Shown here: piece by piece, positions 1 to 7,715 of the stretch | Layout: each line of letters begins with the position of its first letter | Position numbering within the stretch: position 1 is the stretch's first letter | Translations under genes and position numbers: made by a program | The notes under the pieces: generated by a model | Databases searched by the model: none | Told to the model about the DNA's origin: nothing | The model's input: the letters and a program-made list of their open reading frames with translations, nothing else | Source: Candidatus Woesearchaeota archaeon | GTDB lineage: Archaea > Nanobdellota > Nanobdellia > SCGC-AAA011-G17 > JACPNG01 | Length of the DNA stretch: 19,008 nucleotides | NCBI GenBank assembly: GCA_017609845.1 | Contig: JAFCDD010000001.1 | Location: 1 to 19,008, forward strand | Reading direction: 5' to 3'

Positions 1-183
1 GGTATTGGAAAAGTTATTGAATCAATTGCTAAACAAACAGGATATGTTTTTTTAAAAATAACTTTTGATCCTGGTTTGATAATTGGAGCTTTAGTATTTA
101 GTTTTGTTGTTGGTGCTTTATCTGGATTGTTGCCAGCTAGGAGGGCATCTAAATTGAAACCTGTTGAAGCATTAAGGGGTTAA
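1..183 (+). CDS. ABC transporter permease, MacB/FtsX type (C-terminal fragment)
   Basis: The frame is open from base 1 to a TAA at 181-183, giving the last 60 residues of a protein whose start lies outside the window. The visible part has one hydrophobic helix (about residues 28-45), then the sequence PARRASKLKPVEALRG at the very end. That ending is the signature C-terminus of FtsX-like permeases of the MacB/LolC family, which in the full protein have four membrane helices and work with an ATP-binding subunit to move lipids, peptides or lipoproteins across the membrane. The cargo cannot be judged from this fragment. Its stop codon overlaps the stop of the convergent nuclease gene by four bases. 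Confidence 0.85.
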   Translation, partial: GIGKVIESIAKQTGYVFLKITFDPGLIIGALVFSFVVGALSGLLPARRASKLKPVEALRG

Positions 184-620
184 CAATTCCATACCCCTAA
201 ATGATTATTTATTGCATTTAGTTCTGCTCTTTTTAATTCATAATATCTTTTTGTGTCATATTTGTATTTATCGTATACTTTTGCATATCCTTGTTCTACC
301 AAGTAAGAATTTACTAGCGTGTTATCAATGTAAACATATCTTAATAGTCTGCCGTATTTTCCTTTATTTGTTTTATCTTTTTCTATGTAAACTTTTTTGT
401 TTAGTATTAATTCTTTTAATTTTTCTTTGGCTTCTTTGTAGTAACATTCTCCTTTTTCTGGAGTGTTAATTCCAGACAATCTTACTCTTTCTGATGTGAT
501 TAAATCCAAGGTATCTCCGTCTACTACATTTGTTACTTGGAATGGTCCTTCTATTTTTTCTTCTATGGTTTGAGTGCAAGATGTAAGTAATAATATTAAT
601 ATTAAAATTATTTTTTTCAT
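180..620 (-). CDS. thermonuclease-like (SNase-family) secreted lipoprotein
   Basis: This 146-residue protein starts with a lipoprotein signal peptide: Lys-Lys, a hydrophobic run, then the lipobox LTSC with Cys15 as the likely lipidated residue. Residues 27-145 form a staphylococcal-nuclease (OB-fold) domain. The calcium-site VVDGDT motif is at 32-37, and the catalytic residues seen in SNase correspond to Arg47 (VRLSGINTPE), Glu55 in the same motif and Arg91 (KYGR). The family cuts DNA and RNA to 3'-phosphates in a calcium-dependent way. An active, surface-anchored nuclease would suit nucleotide scavenging by a small-genome archaeon, but that role is inferred. A TATA-like TTTATATAAA at 643-652 lies about 27 bases before the ATG, so the mRNA is probably leaderless. 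Confidence 0.9.
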   Translation of the reverse strand: MKKIILILILLLTSCTQTIEEKIEGPFQVTNVVDGDTLDLITSERVRLSGINTPEKGECYYKEAKEKLKELILNKKVYIEKDKTNKGKYGRLLRYVYIDNTLVNSYLVEQGYAKVYDKYKYDTKRYYELKRAELNAINNHLGVWNC

Positions 621-642
621 TCTTAATTATGAAGAAATAGAA

Positions 643-652
643 TTTATATAAA
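643..652 (-). promoter_or_regulatory. TATA box of the nuclease gene
   Basis: The palindromic TTTATATAAA is centred about 27 bases upstream of the nuclease ATG (620, minus strand). This is the spacing seen at most promoters in this window and implies a leaderless transcript. Confidence 0.55.
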
Positions 653-675
653 TAACTGTAAACTTATTGGAAGAT

Positions 676-1194
676 TTACGGTTTTGTTATCAAAGAATTC
701 GGAACATAAATCGTTTCTTTGTTTTTTAGTTGTATTCTTGTTTGTGTTAAGTTGATCTCTTTTACAATCCCTTCTGTATTTCTTATTTTTATTTTTTGTT
801 CTAACTTTATTGTTTTATTTTTGTATATTTTTAATCCTGCTCTTATGTTTGGTATTAAGTTTTTGAATGTAAGTATTATTGAGATTATTATTAGTATGGC
901 TATTATAAGTATGATTATGAAAATTACCGTTGCTGTTATTCCTAATTGGTTTAGGGCTGTTACCAATGCTATAAAATAAATAAGATATTTTGTAATTGAA
1001 GGGACCCTTTTTTGAAGTTTTAAATTGAAACCAGTTTGTTTTTTTATGATCCTGTCTGTTTCAAGTTCTCTTAGGATTTTTTTGAGTATCCTGCTTAGAA
1101 CTCTTGCTATTATTATTCCTATTAGAATTATCACTATGGCAGCTATAAAGCTAATCAATGTTTGGTTGTTTATTATACCTTGGAAGCTTACCAT
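676..1194 (-). CDS. small MscS-like mechanosensitive channel protein
   Basis: This is a 172-residue membrane protein with three hydrophobic helices (about 12-30, 64-82 and 85-110), followed by a short beta domain. That domain has the MscS-type pattern: KIRNTEGIVKEINLTQTRI (about 136-154) and YVPNSLI near the end. MscS channels open under membrane tension to release solutes during osmotic downshock. Two things are odd. The pore-lining third helix of MscS is normally rich in Gly and Ala, but here it is almost all Ile and Leu. The protein also stops right after the PNS motif, so the C-terminal cage domain is missing. I chose the ATG at 1194: the upstream TATA-like sequence at 1212-1223 is 25 bases from it, but only 16 from the alternative ATG at 1203. 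Confidence 0.75.
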   Translation of the reverse strand: MVSFQGIINNQTLISFIAAIVIILIGIIIARVLSRILKKILRELETDRIIKKQTGFNLKLQKRVPSITKYLIYFIALVTALNQLGITATVIFIIILIIAILIIISIILTFKNLIPNIRAGLKIYKNKTIKLEQKIKIRNTEGIVKEINLTQTRIQLKNKETIYVPNSLITKP

Positions 1195-1211
1195 TCTAAA
1201 CATTATTCTTT

Positions 1212-1248
1212 TTTTATTTAAAAACGTTATGGAAAACTATTTAAGATT
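1212..1248. promoter_or_regulatory. divergent promoters of the MscS-like and TGS-GTPase genes
   Basis: Two TATA-like elements sit in the gap between the divergent genes. On the minus strand, TTTTAAAT near 1216-1223 serves the channel gene. On the plus strand, TATTTAAGATT at 1238-1248 is centred 27 bases before the GTPase ATG at 1270. Both spacings fit leaderless mRNAs. Confidence 0.5.
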
Positions 1249-1269
1249 TAATTACTGATTTATTATAAA

Positions 1270-2109
1270 ATGCCAGTTAATCCAGGAATTCATTATCAAA
1301 AAGCAGAGGAAGAATATAGAGAAGCTGAAACTATTTCTGATAAATTGAAGGTTTTAAGGAATATGATGGCTTTGGTGCCAAAACATAAAGGGTCAGAGAA
1401 TTTACAAAGAGAAATCAAGGAAAGAATTGCTAAATACACCAAGATATTACAAAAAGAAAAACAACAAAGAAAAGGAAAAAAATCTAAGTTTTCTTTAAAA
1501 AAGGAAGGGATAGCCACTGTTCTTTTAGTTGGTACAACAAATTCTGGAAAAAGCAGTTTATTAGCTAAATTAACCAATGCTAAGCCGGAGATTGCTGATT
1601 ATCCTTATACAACAAAAAAATTGGAAATAGGAACCATAGATTATTATGGAATGAAGATCCAAATTGTTGAGATTCCTGCAATATTTGAAAATTTTGAAGA
1701 GAGCCAGAATGGTTTGGCTTTTATGAGTATTATTAGGTTGGCAGATTTAGTTATTTTGATGTTTAATGATGTGAAAGAAAGAAATTTGTTAAAAAAAGAG
1801 TTAAGTGAGGTATTAAGTAATTATGTTTTTTATGATGATATTAAAGATAATTTAAAAGAAAGAATATGGAAATGTTTAGGTTTGATTAAGATTTACACAA
1901 AAGTTCCTGGAAAGCCCAAACAAGAACCGCCAATGGCTTTAAGAAAAGGTTCTTGTGTTAAAGATATGGCCGAACATGTTCATAAAGATTTTATTAAGAA
2001 GTTTAGATTTGCTAGGGTGTGGGGAAAGAGTGTTAAGCATGAAGGCGTTATGGTTAATTTGGATCATGAATTGAAAGACAATGATGTGGTTGAGCTTCAT
2101 ATGAAATGA
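1270..2109 (+). CDS. Obg/DRG-related GTP-binding protein with TGS domain, G4/G5 region missing
   Basis: This 279-residue protein has a charged helical N-terminus (1-78, including PKHKG), a shortened G domain and a C-terminal TGS domain (about 205-279, with IYTK, VHKDF and ARVWGKSVKH). The P-loop GTTNSGKS (88-95) and the switch-I YPYTT (111-115) are intact. The G3 motif is degenerate: EIPA (134-137) instead of D-x-P-G. No NKxD (G4) or SAK (G5) motif appears before the TGS domain. Relatives of about 365 residues have both; this protein seems to have lost roughly 80 residues there. DRG-type proteins are associated with ribosomes and translation. Guanine specificity normally comes from G4, so nucleotide choice is uncertain. 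Its stop overlaps the next start by four bases (ATGA). Confidence 0.82.
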   Translation: MPVNPGIHYQKAEEEYREAETISDKLKVLRNMMALVPKHKGSENLQREIKERIAKYTKILQKEKQQRKGKKSKFSLKKEGIATVLLVGTTNSGKSSLLAKLTNAKPEIADYPYTTKKLEIGTIDYYGMKIQIVEIPAIFENFEESQNGLAFMSIIRLADLVILMFNDVKERNLLKKELSEVLSNYVFYDDIKDNLKERIWKCLGLIKIYTKVPGKPKQEPPMALRKGSCVKDMAEHVHKDFIKKFRFARVWGKSVKHEGVMVNLDHELKDNDVVELHMK

Positions 2110-2531
2110 AATTAAAATATTCTTGGATTTATTGTAGGCAGTTTAAGAAGAATGTTAATATTAAGAAATTAAAAGAAAACACTACAGAGTTTAGAGAATT
2201 ATTTGAGAAGCATAAGGATAAAATAATAAAATTAATAGAAAGATATTCTGGAAAAAAATTAGATAAAAATATTGATGTTTATGTTGTTGAAAGAGATGAA
2301 GGAGGTAGTTTTCATGATCCTTTGACTTTAAAATTTCATGAAAATAATAAATTAATGTTTTGTATATTTATTCATGAGTTGGTTCATCATGTTGTTGATG
2401 TTGGTTTTGGTAGTGAGAGGGAACATAATGTTAATAGAATTGTTAAGAAAGTTATTAAGGATTTAAATTTAAATTTAGATAAGGAATTTAATGAAATAGA
2501 AGGATTTGCTAAGGAAAAATATGATAGATAA
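2106..2531 (+). CDS. small HExxH putative metallopeptidase
   Basis: I do not recognise a named family for this 141-residue protein. Its clearest feature is the zinc-binding motif HELVH at residues 90-94, within a hydrophobic helix (CIFIHELVHHVV). An acidic and His-containing stretch follows (EREHN, 104-108), which could supply the third zinc ligand. The rest is charged and helical, with no signal peptide or membrane helix, so it should be cytoplasmic. It lies in a tight unit: its start overlaps the GTPase stop (2106-2109), and its last 11 bases overlap the endonuclease III start. A protease or peptidase role is inferred only from the HExxH motif. Confidence 0.65.
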   Translation: MKLKYSWIYCRQFKKNVNIKKLKENTTEFRELFEKHKDKIIKLIERYSGKKLDKNIDVYVVERDEGGSFHDPLTLKFHENNKLMFCIFIHELVHHVVDVGFGSEREHNVNRIVKKVIKDLNLNLDKEFNEIEGFAKEKYDR

Positions 2532-3159
2532 AGTTGTTAATATATTAGAAAAAGAAACTAAGAGATATACCCTGCCAATAGTTGAGAAATTTGGAAAAAG
2601 AGATCCCTTTAGAGTTTTGATAAGTTGTTTGTTAAGTTTGAGGACTAAGGATCAAGTTACTGCTAAAGCTAGTGTAAGGTTATTTAGTAAAGCAAAAAAT
2701 TGTAAGGAAATGTTAAAATTAAGTAATAAAGAAATTGAAAAGTTAATTTATCCTGTTTGTTTTTATAAGACTAAAACTAAAAGAATAAAAGAAATTTGTA
2801 AAGTTCTAATTAAAGAATATAATGGTAAGGTTCCTAAAAAAGACGAGGAGTTATTGAAGTTAAAGGGTGTTGGAAGGAAAACTATGAATATTGTTAGGAC
2901 TATTGCATTTAAACAAGATGGAATAGCAGTTGATACACATGTTCATAGAATTTCTAATAGATTGGGAGTAGTAAAGACCAAGAATGCAGATGAAACAGAG
3001 AAAGAATTAGAAAAGATATTGCTAAGAAAATATTGGTTAAAATGGAATTACCATCTTGTTGTTTGGGGTCAGAATATTTGCAAGCCAATAAGTCCTTTTT
3101 GCAGTAAATGTAGAATTGAGAATTATTGTAAAAGGATTAATGTTGATAAAAGCAGATAA
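2521..3159 (+). CDS. nth: endonuclease III (DNA glycosylase/AP lyase)
   Basis: This base-excision-repair enzyme removes oxidised pyrimidines and nicks the resulting abasic site. From the ATG at 2521 the protein has 212 residues, with the helix-hairpin-helix LKLKGVGRKT, catalytic Lys120, catalytic Asp138 (VDTHVHR) and a C-terminal [4Fe-4S] ligand set of Cys187, Cys194, Cys197 and Cys203 (spacing 6-2-5). These positions coincide with the numbering of E. coli Nth. That is the main reason to prefer 2521 over a TTG at 2506, which would add five residues. It overlaps the metallopeptidase gene by 11 bases and is therefore probably translationally coupled to it. Lhr follows after 29 bases. Confidence 0.95.
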   Translation: MIDKVVNILEKETKRYTLPIVEKFGKRDPFRVLISCLLSLRTKDQVTAKASVRLFSKAKNCKEMLKLSNKEIEKLIYPVCFYKTKTKRIKEICKVLIKEYNGKVPKKDEELLKLKGVGRKTMNIVRTIAFKQDGIAVDTHVHRISNRLGVVKTKNADETEKELEKILLRKYWLKWNYHLVVWGQNICKPISPFCSKCRIENYCKRINVDKSR

Positions 3160-3160
3160 T

Positions 3161-3168
3161 TTTTAAAT
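3161..3168 (+). promoter_or_regulatory. TATA box of the Lhr helicase gene
   Basis: TTTTAAAT lies directly behind the endonuclease III stop codon and is centred 24-25 bases before the Lhr ATG at 3189. Lhr can therefore be transcribed from its own leaderless promoter, separately from the upstream operon. Confidence 0.5.
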
Positions 3169-3188
3169 CTTGTTGATATTTTTATAGT

Positions 3189-5756
3189 ATGATAACTTAT
3201 AAAGATAAACCAGATAGTAAGGAAAGTTTAACTACTTTATTAAATCCAATTGTTAAGAAATGGTTTTTTACTAGATTTAAGGAGTTTTCTTTGCCTCAGT
3301 TATATGGAGTTATAGAAGTTCATTCAAGGAATAATATTTTAATTTCTGCTCCTACTGGAGCTACAAAGACGTTAACTGCTTTTTTGAGCATTTTAAATGA
3401 GTTAATTGATTTACACGAGAAAGATAAATTGGAGAAGAAGATTTATTGTGTTTATGTTTCTCCTTTGAAAGCTTTAAATGAAGATATTAAAGTAAATTTG
3501 TTGAATCCTTTGAAGGAAATGGAAGAGATTGCAGGAAAGAACTTAGATATAAGGATTGCTGTTAGGACAGGAGATACAACTGTAAGTGAAAAACAAAAAA
3601 TGTTAAGGAATCCGCCACATATTCTGATTACTACCCCTGAAAGCTTGGCTATTTTATTAAGTTCTATGAAATTCGTTGAAAATTTAAATAATGTTGAGTG
3701 GTGTATTATAGATGAGATTCATGCTTTGGCTGAAAACAAAAGGGGAGTTCATTTAAGTTTAAGTTTGGAAAGATTACAAAGTTTAAGTAAAGGAATGACT
3801 CGGGTGGGGTTAAGTGCTACTGTTGCGCCATTGGAAGAAATTGCTAATTATTTGGTTGGAGATAGAGATTGTAAGATAGTTAATGTTCAATTCATTAAAC
3901 AATTAGATCTAGAAGTTTTGAGTCCTGTTCCTGATTTAATTAATACTACGCATGAAGTTATGCATTCTGAATTGTATAAATTAATGGATCAATTAATACA
4001 GCAACATAAAACTACATTGATATTTACTAATACTCGGGCTGCTACAGAAAGGGTTGTTCATCATTTAAAGGAGAAATTTCCTAAGAACTATACTGAAAAT
4101 ATTGGAGCACATCATGGAAGTTTATCTAAGGAATATAGACATAAAATTGAGGGGAGATTAAGGGAAGGTAAATTAAAAGCTGTTGTTACTAGTACAAGTT
4201 TGGAATTGGGAATAGACATTGGTTATATTGATTTGGTTATTTTGTTGGGAAGTCCTAAGAGTGTAGCTAGGGCTTTACAAAGAATTGGGAGAAGTGGACA
4301 CAAACTACATTCGATAACTAAGGGAAGAATAATTGTTTTGGATAGGGATGATTTAGTTGAGTGCAGCGTTTTGTTAAAGAATGCGATTGAAAAGAAAATT
4401 GATAGGATTGACATCCCCAAGAATGCATTGGATGTTTTATCCCAACATATTTATGGAATTGCCATTAGTCAGAAAATTCTTAAGAAGGATTTGTTTAAGT
4501 TAATAAAGAAGAGTTATTGTTATTCTAGTTTATCTAAGGGCGATTTTAATGAAGTTATAGATTATTTATCTGGAAAGTATATTTCTTTAGAAGACAGGCA
4601 TATTTATGCTAAAATTTGGTATGATGAAGAAACAGGAATGATTGGGAAAAAGGGAAGATTGGCTAGAGTTTTGTATATGACTAATATTGGGACCATTCCT
4701 GATGAAACTAAAGTTAAGGTTAAGGAAGGAGATAGGATTATAGGAACTTTAGATGAATCTTTTTTGGAAAGAATGAAAAGGGGAGATATTTTTGTTTTGG
4801 GTGGAGAGGTTTATGAATTTAAGTTTAGCAGAGGGATGACTGCACAAGTTAAAGGAAGTGTTAATAGGCCCCCCACTGTTCCAAGCTGGTTTTCTGAATC
4901 CTTACCATTGAGTTTTGATTTATCTATGGAAATTCAAAAGTTTAGAAAGTTGATGGAAGACAGGTTTAAAGAAAAATGTAGTAAAAAGGAAATAATTAAT
5001 TTTATTAATGAATATCTTTATGTTGATAAAAATGCTTCTGAAGCAATTTATGGTTATTTTAATGAACAATTTAGATATTTAGAGATTCCACATGAGAAAA
5101 AGTTAATAATTGAACAGTTTATGGATGAAGACAGGAATTATATTGTTTTTCATTCTTTATTTGGAAGAAGGGTTAATGATGTTTTGTCCAGATTAATTGC
5201 TTATGTATCTGGAAGATTAGAGCATAAAGATGTTGAGATGGGGATTAATGACAATGGTTTTTATCTGGCGAATGTTAAGGTTAGCAGCGTTGTTAAAGCG
5301 TTGAGTCTAATTAAGTCAAAAGAAGTAAGAGCAATAATGGAAAATGCGATTGATAAGACTGAAGTGTTGAAGAGAAGATTTAGACACTGTGCTACTAGGT
5401 CTTTGATGATTTTAAGAACGTATAAAGGAAGGACTAAGAGGGTTGGAAGACAACAAGTGAGTAGCATGATACTGATGAATGCTGTTAAAAGGATTAGCCC
5501 TAATTTTTCTATTTTGAAAGAGGCTAGAAGAGAAGTTTTAGAAGATTTAATGGATATTGATAATGCGATTAAGATTGTTGAGATGATTGAAGATAAGAGA
5601 TTGAAGATCAAAGATTTTACAACTACTGTTCCCAGTCCTTTTGCTTTTAATATTGTTTTGCAGGGAAGATTAGACTTGTTAAAAATGCAGGATAAGATAG
5701 AATTTTTGAGAAAGATGCATGAATATGTTTTATCTAAGATTAGTTTGAAGAAGTAA
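3189..5756 (+). CDS. lhr: Lhr-family superfamily 2 DNA helicase
   Basis: This 855-residue protein has the length and layout of archaeal Lhr: two RecA-like domains (about 35-400), then the winged-helix and Lhr-specific C-terminal region. Visible motifs are the Q motif near Gln37, motif I APTGATKT (54-61), Walker B DEIH (175-178), motif III SAT (209-211), SLELGID (337-343) and motif VI QRIGRSGH (364-371). Lhr enzymes move 3' to 5' on DNA or DNA:RNA hybrids and act in repair and replication stress. Motif I is unusual: Thr59 stands where the second glycine of the common TGSGKT form is expected. The gene has its own TATA box and follows endonuclease III, echoing the bacterial lhr/glycosylase pairing. 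Confidence 0.93.
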   Translation: MITYKDKPDSKESLTTLLNPIVKKWFFTRFKEFSLPQLYGVIEVHSRNNILISAPTGATKTLTAFLSILNELIDLHEKDKLEKKIYCVYVSPLKALNEDIKVNLLNPLKEMEEIAGKNLDIRIAVRTGDTTVSEKQKMLRNPPHILITTPESLAILLSSMKFVENLNNVEWCIIDEIHALAENKRGVHLSLSLERLQSLSKGMTRVGLSATVAPLEEIANYLVGDRDCKIVNVQFIKQLDLEVLSPVPDLINTTHEVMHSELYKLMDQLIQQHKTTLIFTNTRAATERVVHHLKEKFPKNYTENIGAHHGSLSKEYRHKIEGRLREGKLKAVVTSTSLELGIDIGYIDLVILLGSPKSVARALQRIGRSGHKLHSITKGRIIVLDRDDLVECSVLLKNAIEKKIDRIDIPKNALDVLSQHIYGIAISQKILKKDLFKLIKKSYCYSSLSKGDFNEVIDYLSGKYISLEDRHIYAKIWYDEETGMIGKKGRLARVLYMTNIGTIPDETKVKVKEGDRIIGTLDESFLERMKRGDIFVLGGEVYEFKFSRGMTAQVKGSVNRPPTVPSWFSESLPLSFDLSMEIQKFRKLMEDRFKEKCSKKEIINFINEYLYVDKNASEAIYGYFNEQFRYLEIPHEKKLIIEQFMDEDRNYIVFHSLFGRRVNDVLSRLIAYVSGRLEHKDVEMGINDNGFYLANVKVSSVVKALSLIKSKEVRAIMENAIDKTEVLKRRFRHCATRSLMILRTYKGRTKRVGRQQVSSMILMNAVKRISPNFSILKEARREVLEDLMDIDNAIKIVEMIEDKRLKIKDFTTTVPSPFAFNIVLQGRLDLLKMQDKIEFLRKMHEYVLSKISLKK

Positions 5757-5760
5757 ATTA

Positions 5761-5767
5761 TTTAAAT
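5761..5767 (+). promoter_or_regulatory. TATA box of the MPGP-like phosphatase operon
   Basis: TTTAAAT begins four bases after the Lhr stop codon and is centred 25 bases before the ATG at 5789, consistent with a leaderless two-gene transcript. Confidence 0.5.
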
Positions 5768-5788
5768 TCTTAAAATAAATAAGATTTA

Positions 5789-6529
5789 ATGAAAGAGGTG
5801 ATTTTTACTGATTTAGATGGTACTTTATTAGATCATAAAACTTATTCTTATTTTAAAGCTAAAAAAGCATTAAACTTAATTAAAAAGAAAAAAATCCCTT
5901 TAATATTTTGTACTAGTAAAACAAGAGCGGAAATTGAATTTTATAGAAAAAAGTTAGGAATTAATGATCCGTTTATTTCTGAGAACGGAGGAGCTATTTT
6001 CATCCCCAGAGAAAGAAAAATTATTAAAATTGGGACGGAATACAAAAAATTACAAAAAGTTGTTGATAAGATTAAGAAAAAAGGAATTAAAATTACTACT
6101 TTTAAAGATTTAAGTGTAAAAGAGGTTGCAAAAGATACTGGTTTAACTTTAGAAAGAGCAAAATTGGCTAAGAGAAGAGAATATGATATTACATTCAAGG
6201 CCGATAAAAAAGATATTGGAAAAATAAAAAAAATTGTGAGAAGGAATCGGTTAAAGTTGTTAAAGGGCGGAAGATATTATCATATTACTAAAAGTGATAA
6301 AGGTAAAGCAATTAGAATTTTAAAAAAAACATTAAAGAAAAAATACGGAAAAATAAAAACAATTGGCATTGGAGACTCTGAAAACGATTTTGATATGCTG
6401 GATAATGTTGATGCGCCTTATTTAGTTAAAAGTCATAACAATAAATATAAAAGTAAGAAATACAATAAAGCTAATGGAATAGGGCCAGAAGGATTTAATA
6501 ATGTTGTATTAAAAATATTAAAATGGTAA
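5789..6529 (+). CDS. HAD phosphatase, mannosyl-3-phosphoglycerate phosphatase-like
   Basis: This 246-residue protein belongs to the Cof/MPGP branch of the HAD superfamily. Motif I is FTDLDGT, with nucleophile Asp8 and Asp10; motif II is CTSKTRAE (41-48); SENGGAIF (64-71) follows; motif IV is GDSEND, with Asp196 and Asp200. CTSKTRAE and ENGGAIF are typical of mannosyl-3-phosphoglycerate phosphatase, which removes phosphate from mannosyl-3-phosphoglycerate to make the compatible solute mannosylglycerate. The synthase that would feed it is not in this window, so the substrate remains uncertain and another phosphosugar is possible. The stop overlaps the start of the GH15-like gene by seven bases, which ties the phosphatase to a glycoside-active partner. 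Confidence 0.8.
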   Translation: MKEVIFTDLDGTLLDHKTYSYFKAKKALNLIKKKKIPLIFCTSKTRAEIEFYRKKLGINDPFISENGGAIFIPRERKIIKIGTEYKKLQKVVDKIKKKGIKITTFKDLSVKEVAKDTGLTLERAKLAKRREYDITFKADKKDIGKIKKIVRRNRLKLLKGGRYYHITKSDKGKAIRILKKTLKKKYGKIKTIGIGDSENDFDMLDNVDAPYLVKSHNNKYKSKKYNKANGIGPEGFNNVVLKILKW

Positions 6530-7695
6530 ATAAACAAAAGGCAGAACAAATTTATAAAGAAAGTTTAAAGATATTAAAAAAGGCACAATTAAAAAACGGT
6601 GGTTTTTTGGCTACTCCTATTGGTGAACGTTACCCTTATGTTTATCCAAGGGACCATGCATTTTGTATTTTAGCTTTTAATTCTGCAAAGAGATTTAAAG
6701 AGGCTAAAAGAGGTTTAGTGTTTATATTAAAAAGTCAGTTAGAAAATGGAGCATTTCCTCAGAGATTGGATAAAAAAGGAAAGGATGCTAGTTATAAGCC
6801 AATACAGATTGATGGTTCTGGTCTAACAATTTATGCATTTTGTGATTATGTTAAAAAAAGCAAGGATTTTAATTTTGCTACAAAACATTGGGGCAGTGTT
6901 ACTGGTTTTTTTAATTATGTTAATTCAGCATTAGATGAAGAAAAGGATTTGGTTTTTACTCCCAATTCTGTTCATGAGTTTCCTCCCACTGAAAAAGGTT
7001 TGGAAATATGGGCAAATGGTGTTTGTAGTGCAGCCTTTAGAGAGGCTTATGAAATTTCTAAATTAATTAATCAAGAAAATAAATCATTTTTAGATGTGTC
7101 TAATAAAATAAAAAAGGGAATAGATGAATATATGTGGAATTCCAGAGTTAAAGGATATATTAAAAATATAAGATTAAAAGAATCAAGTTCTATTATTACT
7201 CACACTGATGCGGCCGCTTTAGCATTATCTGAGTTTAATGTTTTTCCTGCCGATTATGATCATTTGAGGATGAGTATTAAGAGGATACATAAAGATTTAT
7301 GGAACAAGGATTTGGGAGGAATATGTAGATATCCAAAATTTGAAGGAAGGAATAATGGTGGATGGGGCCCATGGCCGCATTTTACACTAATGATGGCCGA
7401 TCATTTTATCATGGCTAAGAATAGGAAAAAAGCTGAAAAATATATTAACTGGGTAATAAAAATATCATATAAAAATAAACTGCCAGAGCATATCTCTACT
7501 GTTAAAGAATTTAATGAATATGTGACTGATTTTACTGAGGCTGCAATTTTAAGACCGGATAGAATGACAATGATAAATAATGCTAAAAAACATCCTATGT
7601 TTAAAAGAGGAATAGCTTATGTTACTTTGCCTTTGGTTTGGCCTCATGCACAGTTTATTATAACTTGGAACTTGTATAAGGATAGATTTAAATAA
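6523..7695 (+). CDS. GH15-like (glucoamylase-type) glycosidase
   Basis: This 390-residue protein has no signal peptide and matches the (alpha/alpha)6-barrel pattern of GH15 and related families: YVYPRDHAF (39-47), a GSGLTIYAF segment after Asp98, VCSAAFREAYEIS (167-179), LPEH with Glu322 as the likely catalytic base, and LPLVWPHAQF (369-378). A candidate general acid is Glu152 in SVHEFPP, but the usual WEE motif is not clear, so catalysis is less certain than the fold. Known relatives include glucoamylases, trehalases and glucodextranases acting on alpha-glucosides. It overlaps the MPGP-like phosphatase by seven bases, suggesting joint handling of a small glycoside or an internal polysaccharide. 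A GH63-like glycosylglycerate hydrolase is an alternative reading. Confidence 0.75.
   Translation: MVNKQKAEQIYKESLKILKKAQLKNGGFLATPIGERYPYVYPRDHAFCILAFNSAKRFKEAKRGLVFILKSQLENGAFPQRLDKKGKDASYKPIQIDGSGLTIYAFCDYVKKSKDFNFATKHWGSVTGFFNYVNSALDEEKDLVFTPNSVHEFPPTEKGLEIWANGVCSAAFREAYEISKLINQENKSFLDVSNKIKKGIDEYMWNSRVKGYIKNIRLKESSSIITHTDAAALALSEFNVFPADYDHLRMSIKRIHKDLWNKDLGGICRYPKFEGRNNGGWGPWPHFTLMMADHFIMAKNRKKAEKYINWVIKISYKNKLPEHISTVKEFNEYVTDFTEAAILRPDRMTMINNAKKHPMFKRGIAYVTLPLVWPHAQFIITWNLYKDRFK
7687..7694 (+). promoter_or_regulatory. TATA box of the TOPRIM/phosphoesterase operon
   Basis: TTTAAATA lies inside the last codons of the GH15-like gene, centred 25 bases before the TOPRIM ATG at 7716. The TOPRIM gene can therefore start its own leaderless transcript. 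Confidence 0.45.
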
Positions 7696-7715
7696 AATTC
7701 TGTTTTATTATATTT

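Noticed and set aside
719..979. Hydrophobic plus-strand frames opposite the MscS-like and nuclease genes
   Set aside because: They arise from the complement of Ile/Lys-rich coding sequence and lack start signals and family features.
2506..2520. TTG start for endonuclease III five codons before the ATG
   Set aside because: The ATG at 2521 places the catalytic and cluster residues at the standard E. coli Nth positions, and a TTG start would lie deeper inside the preceding gene.
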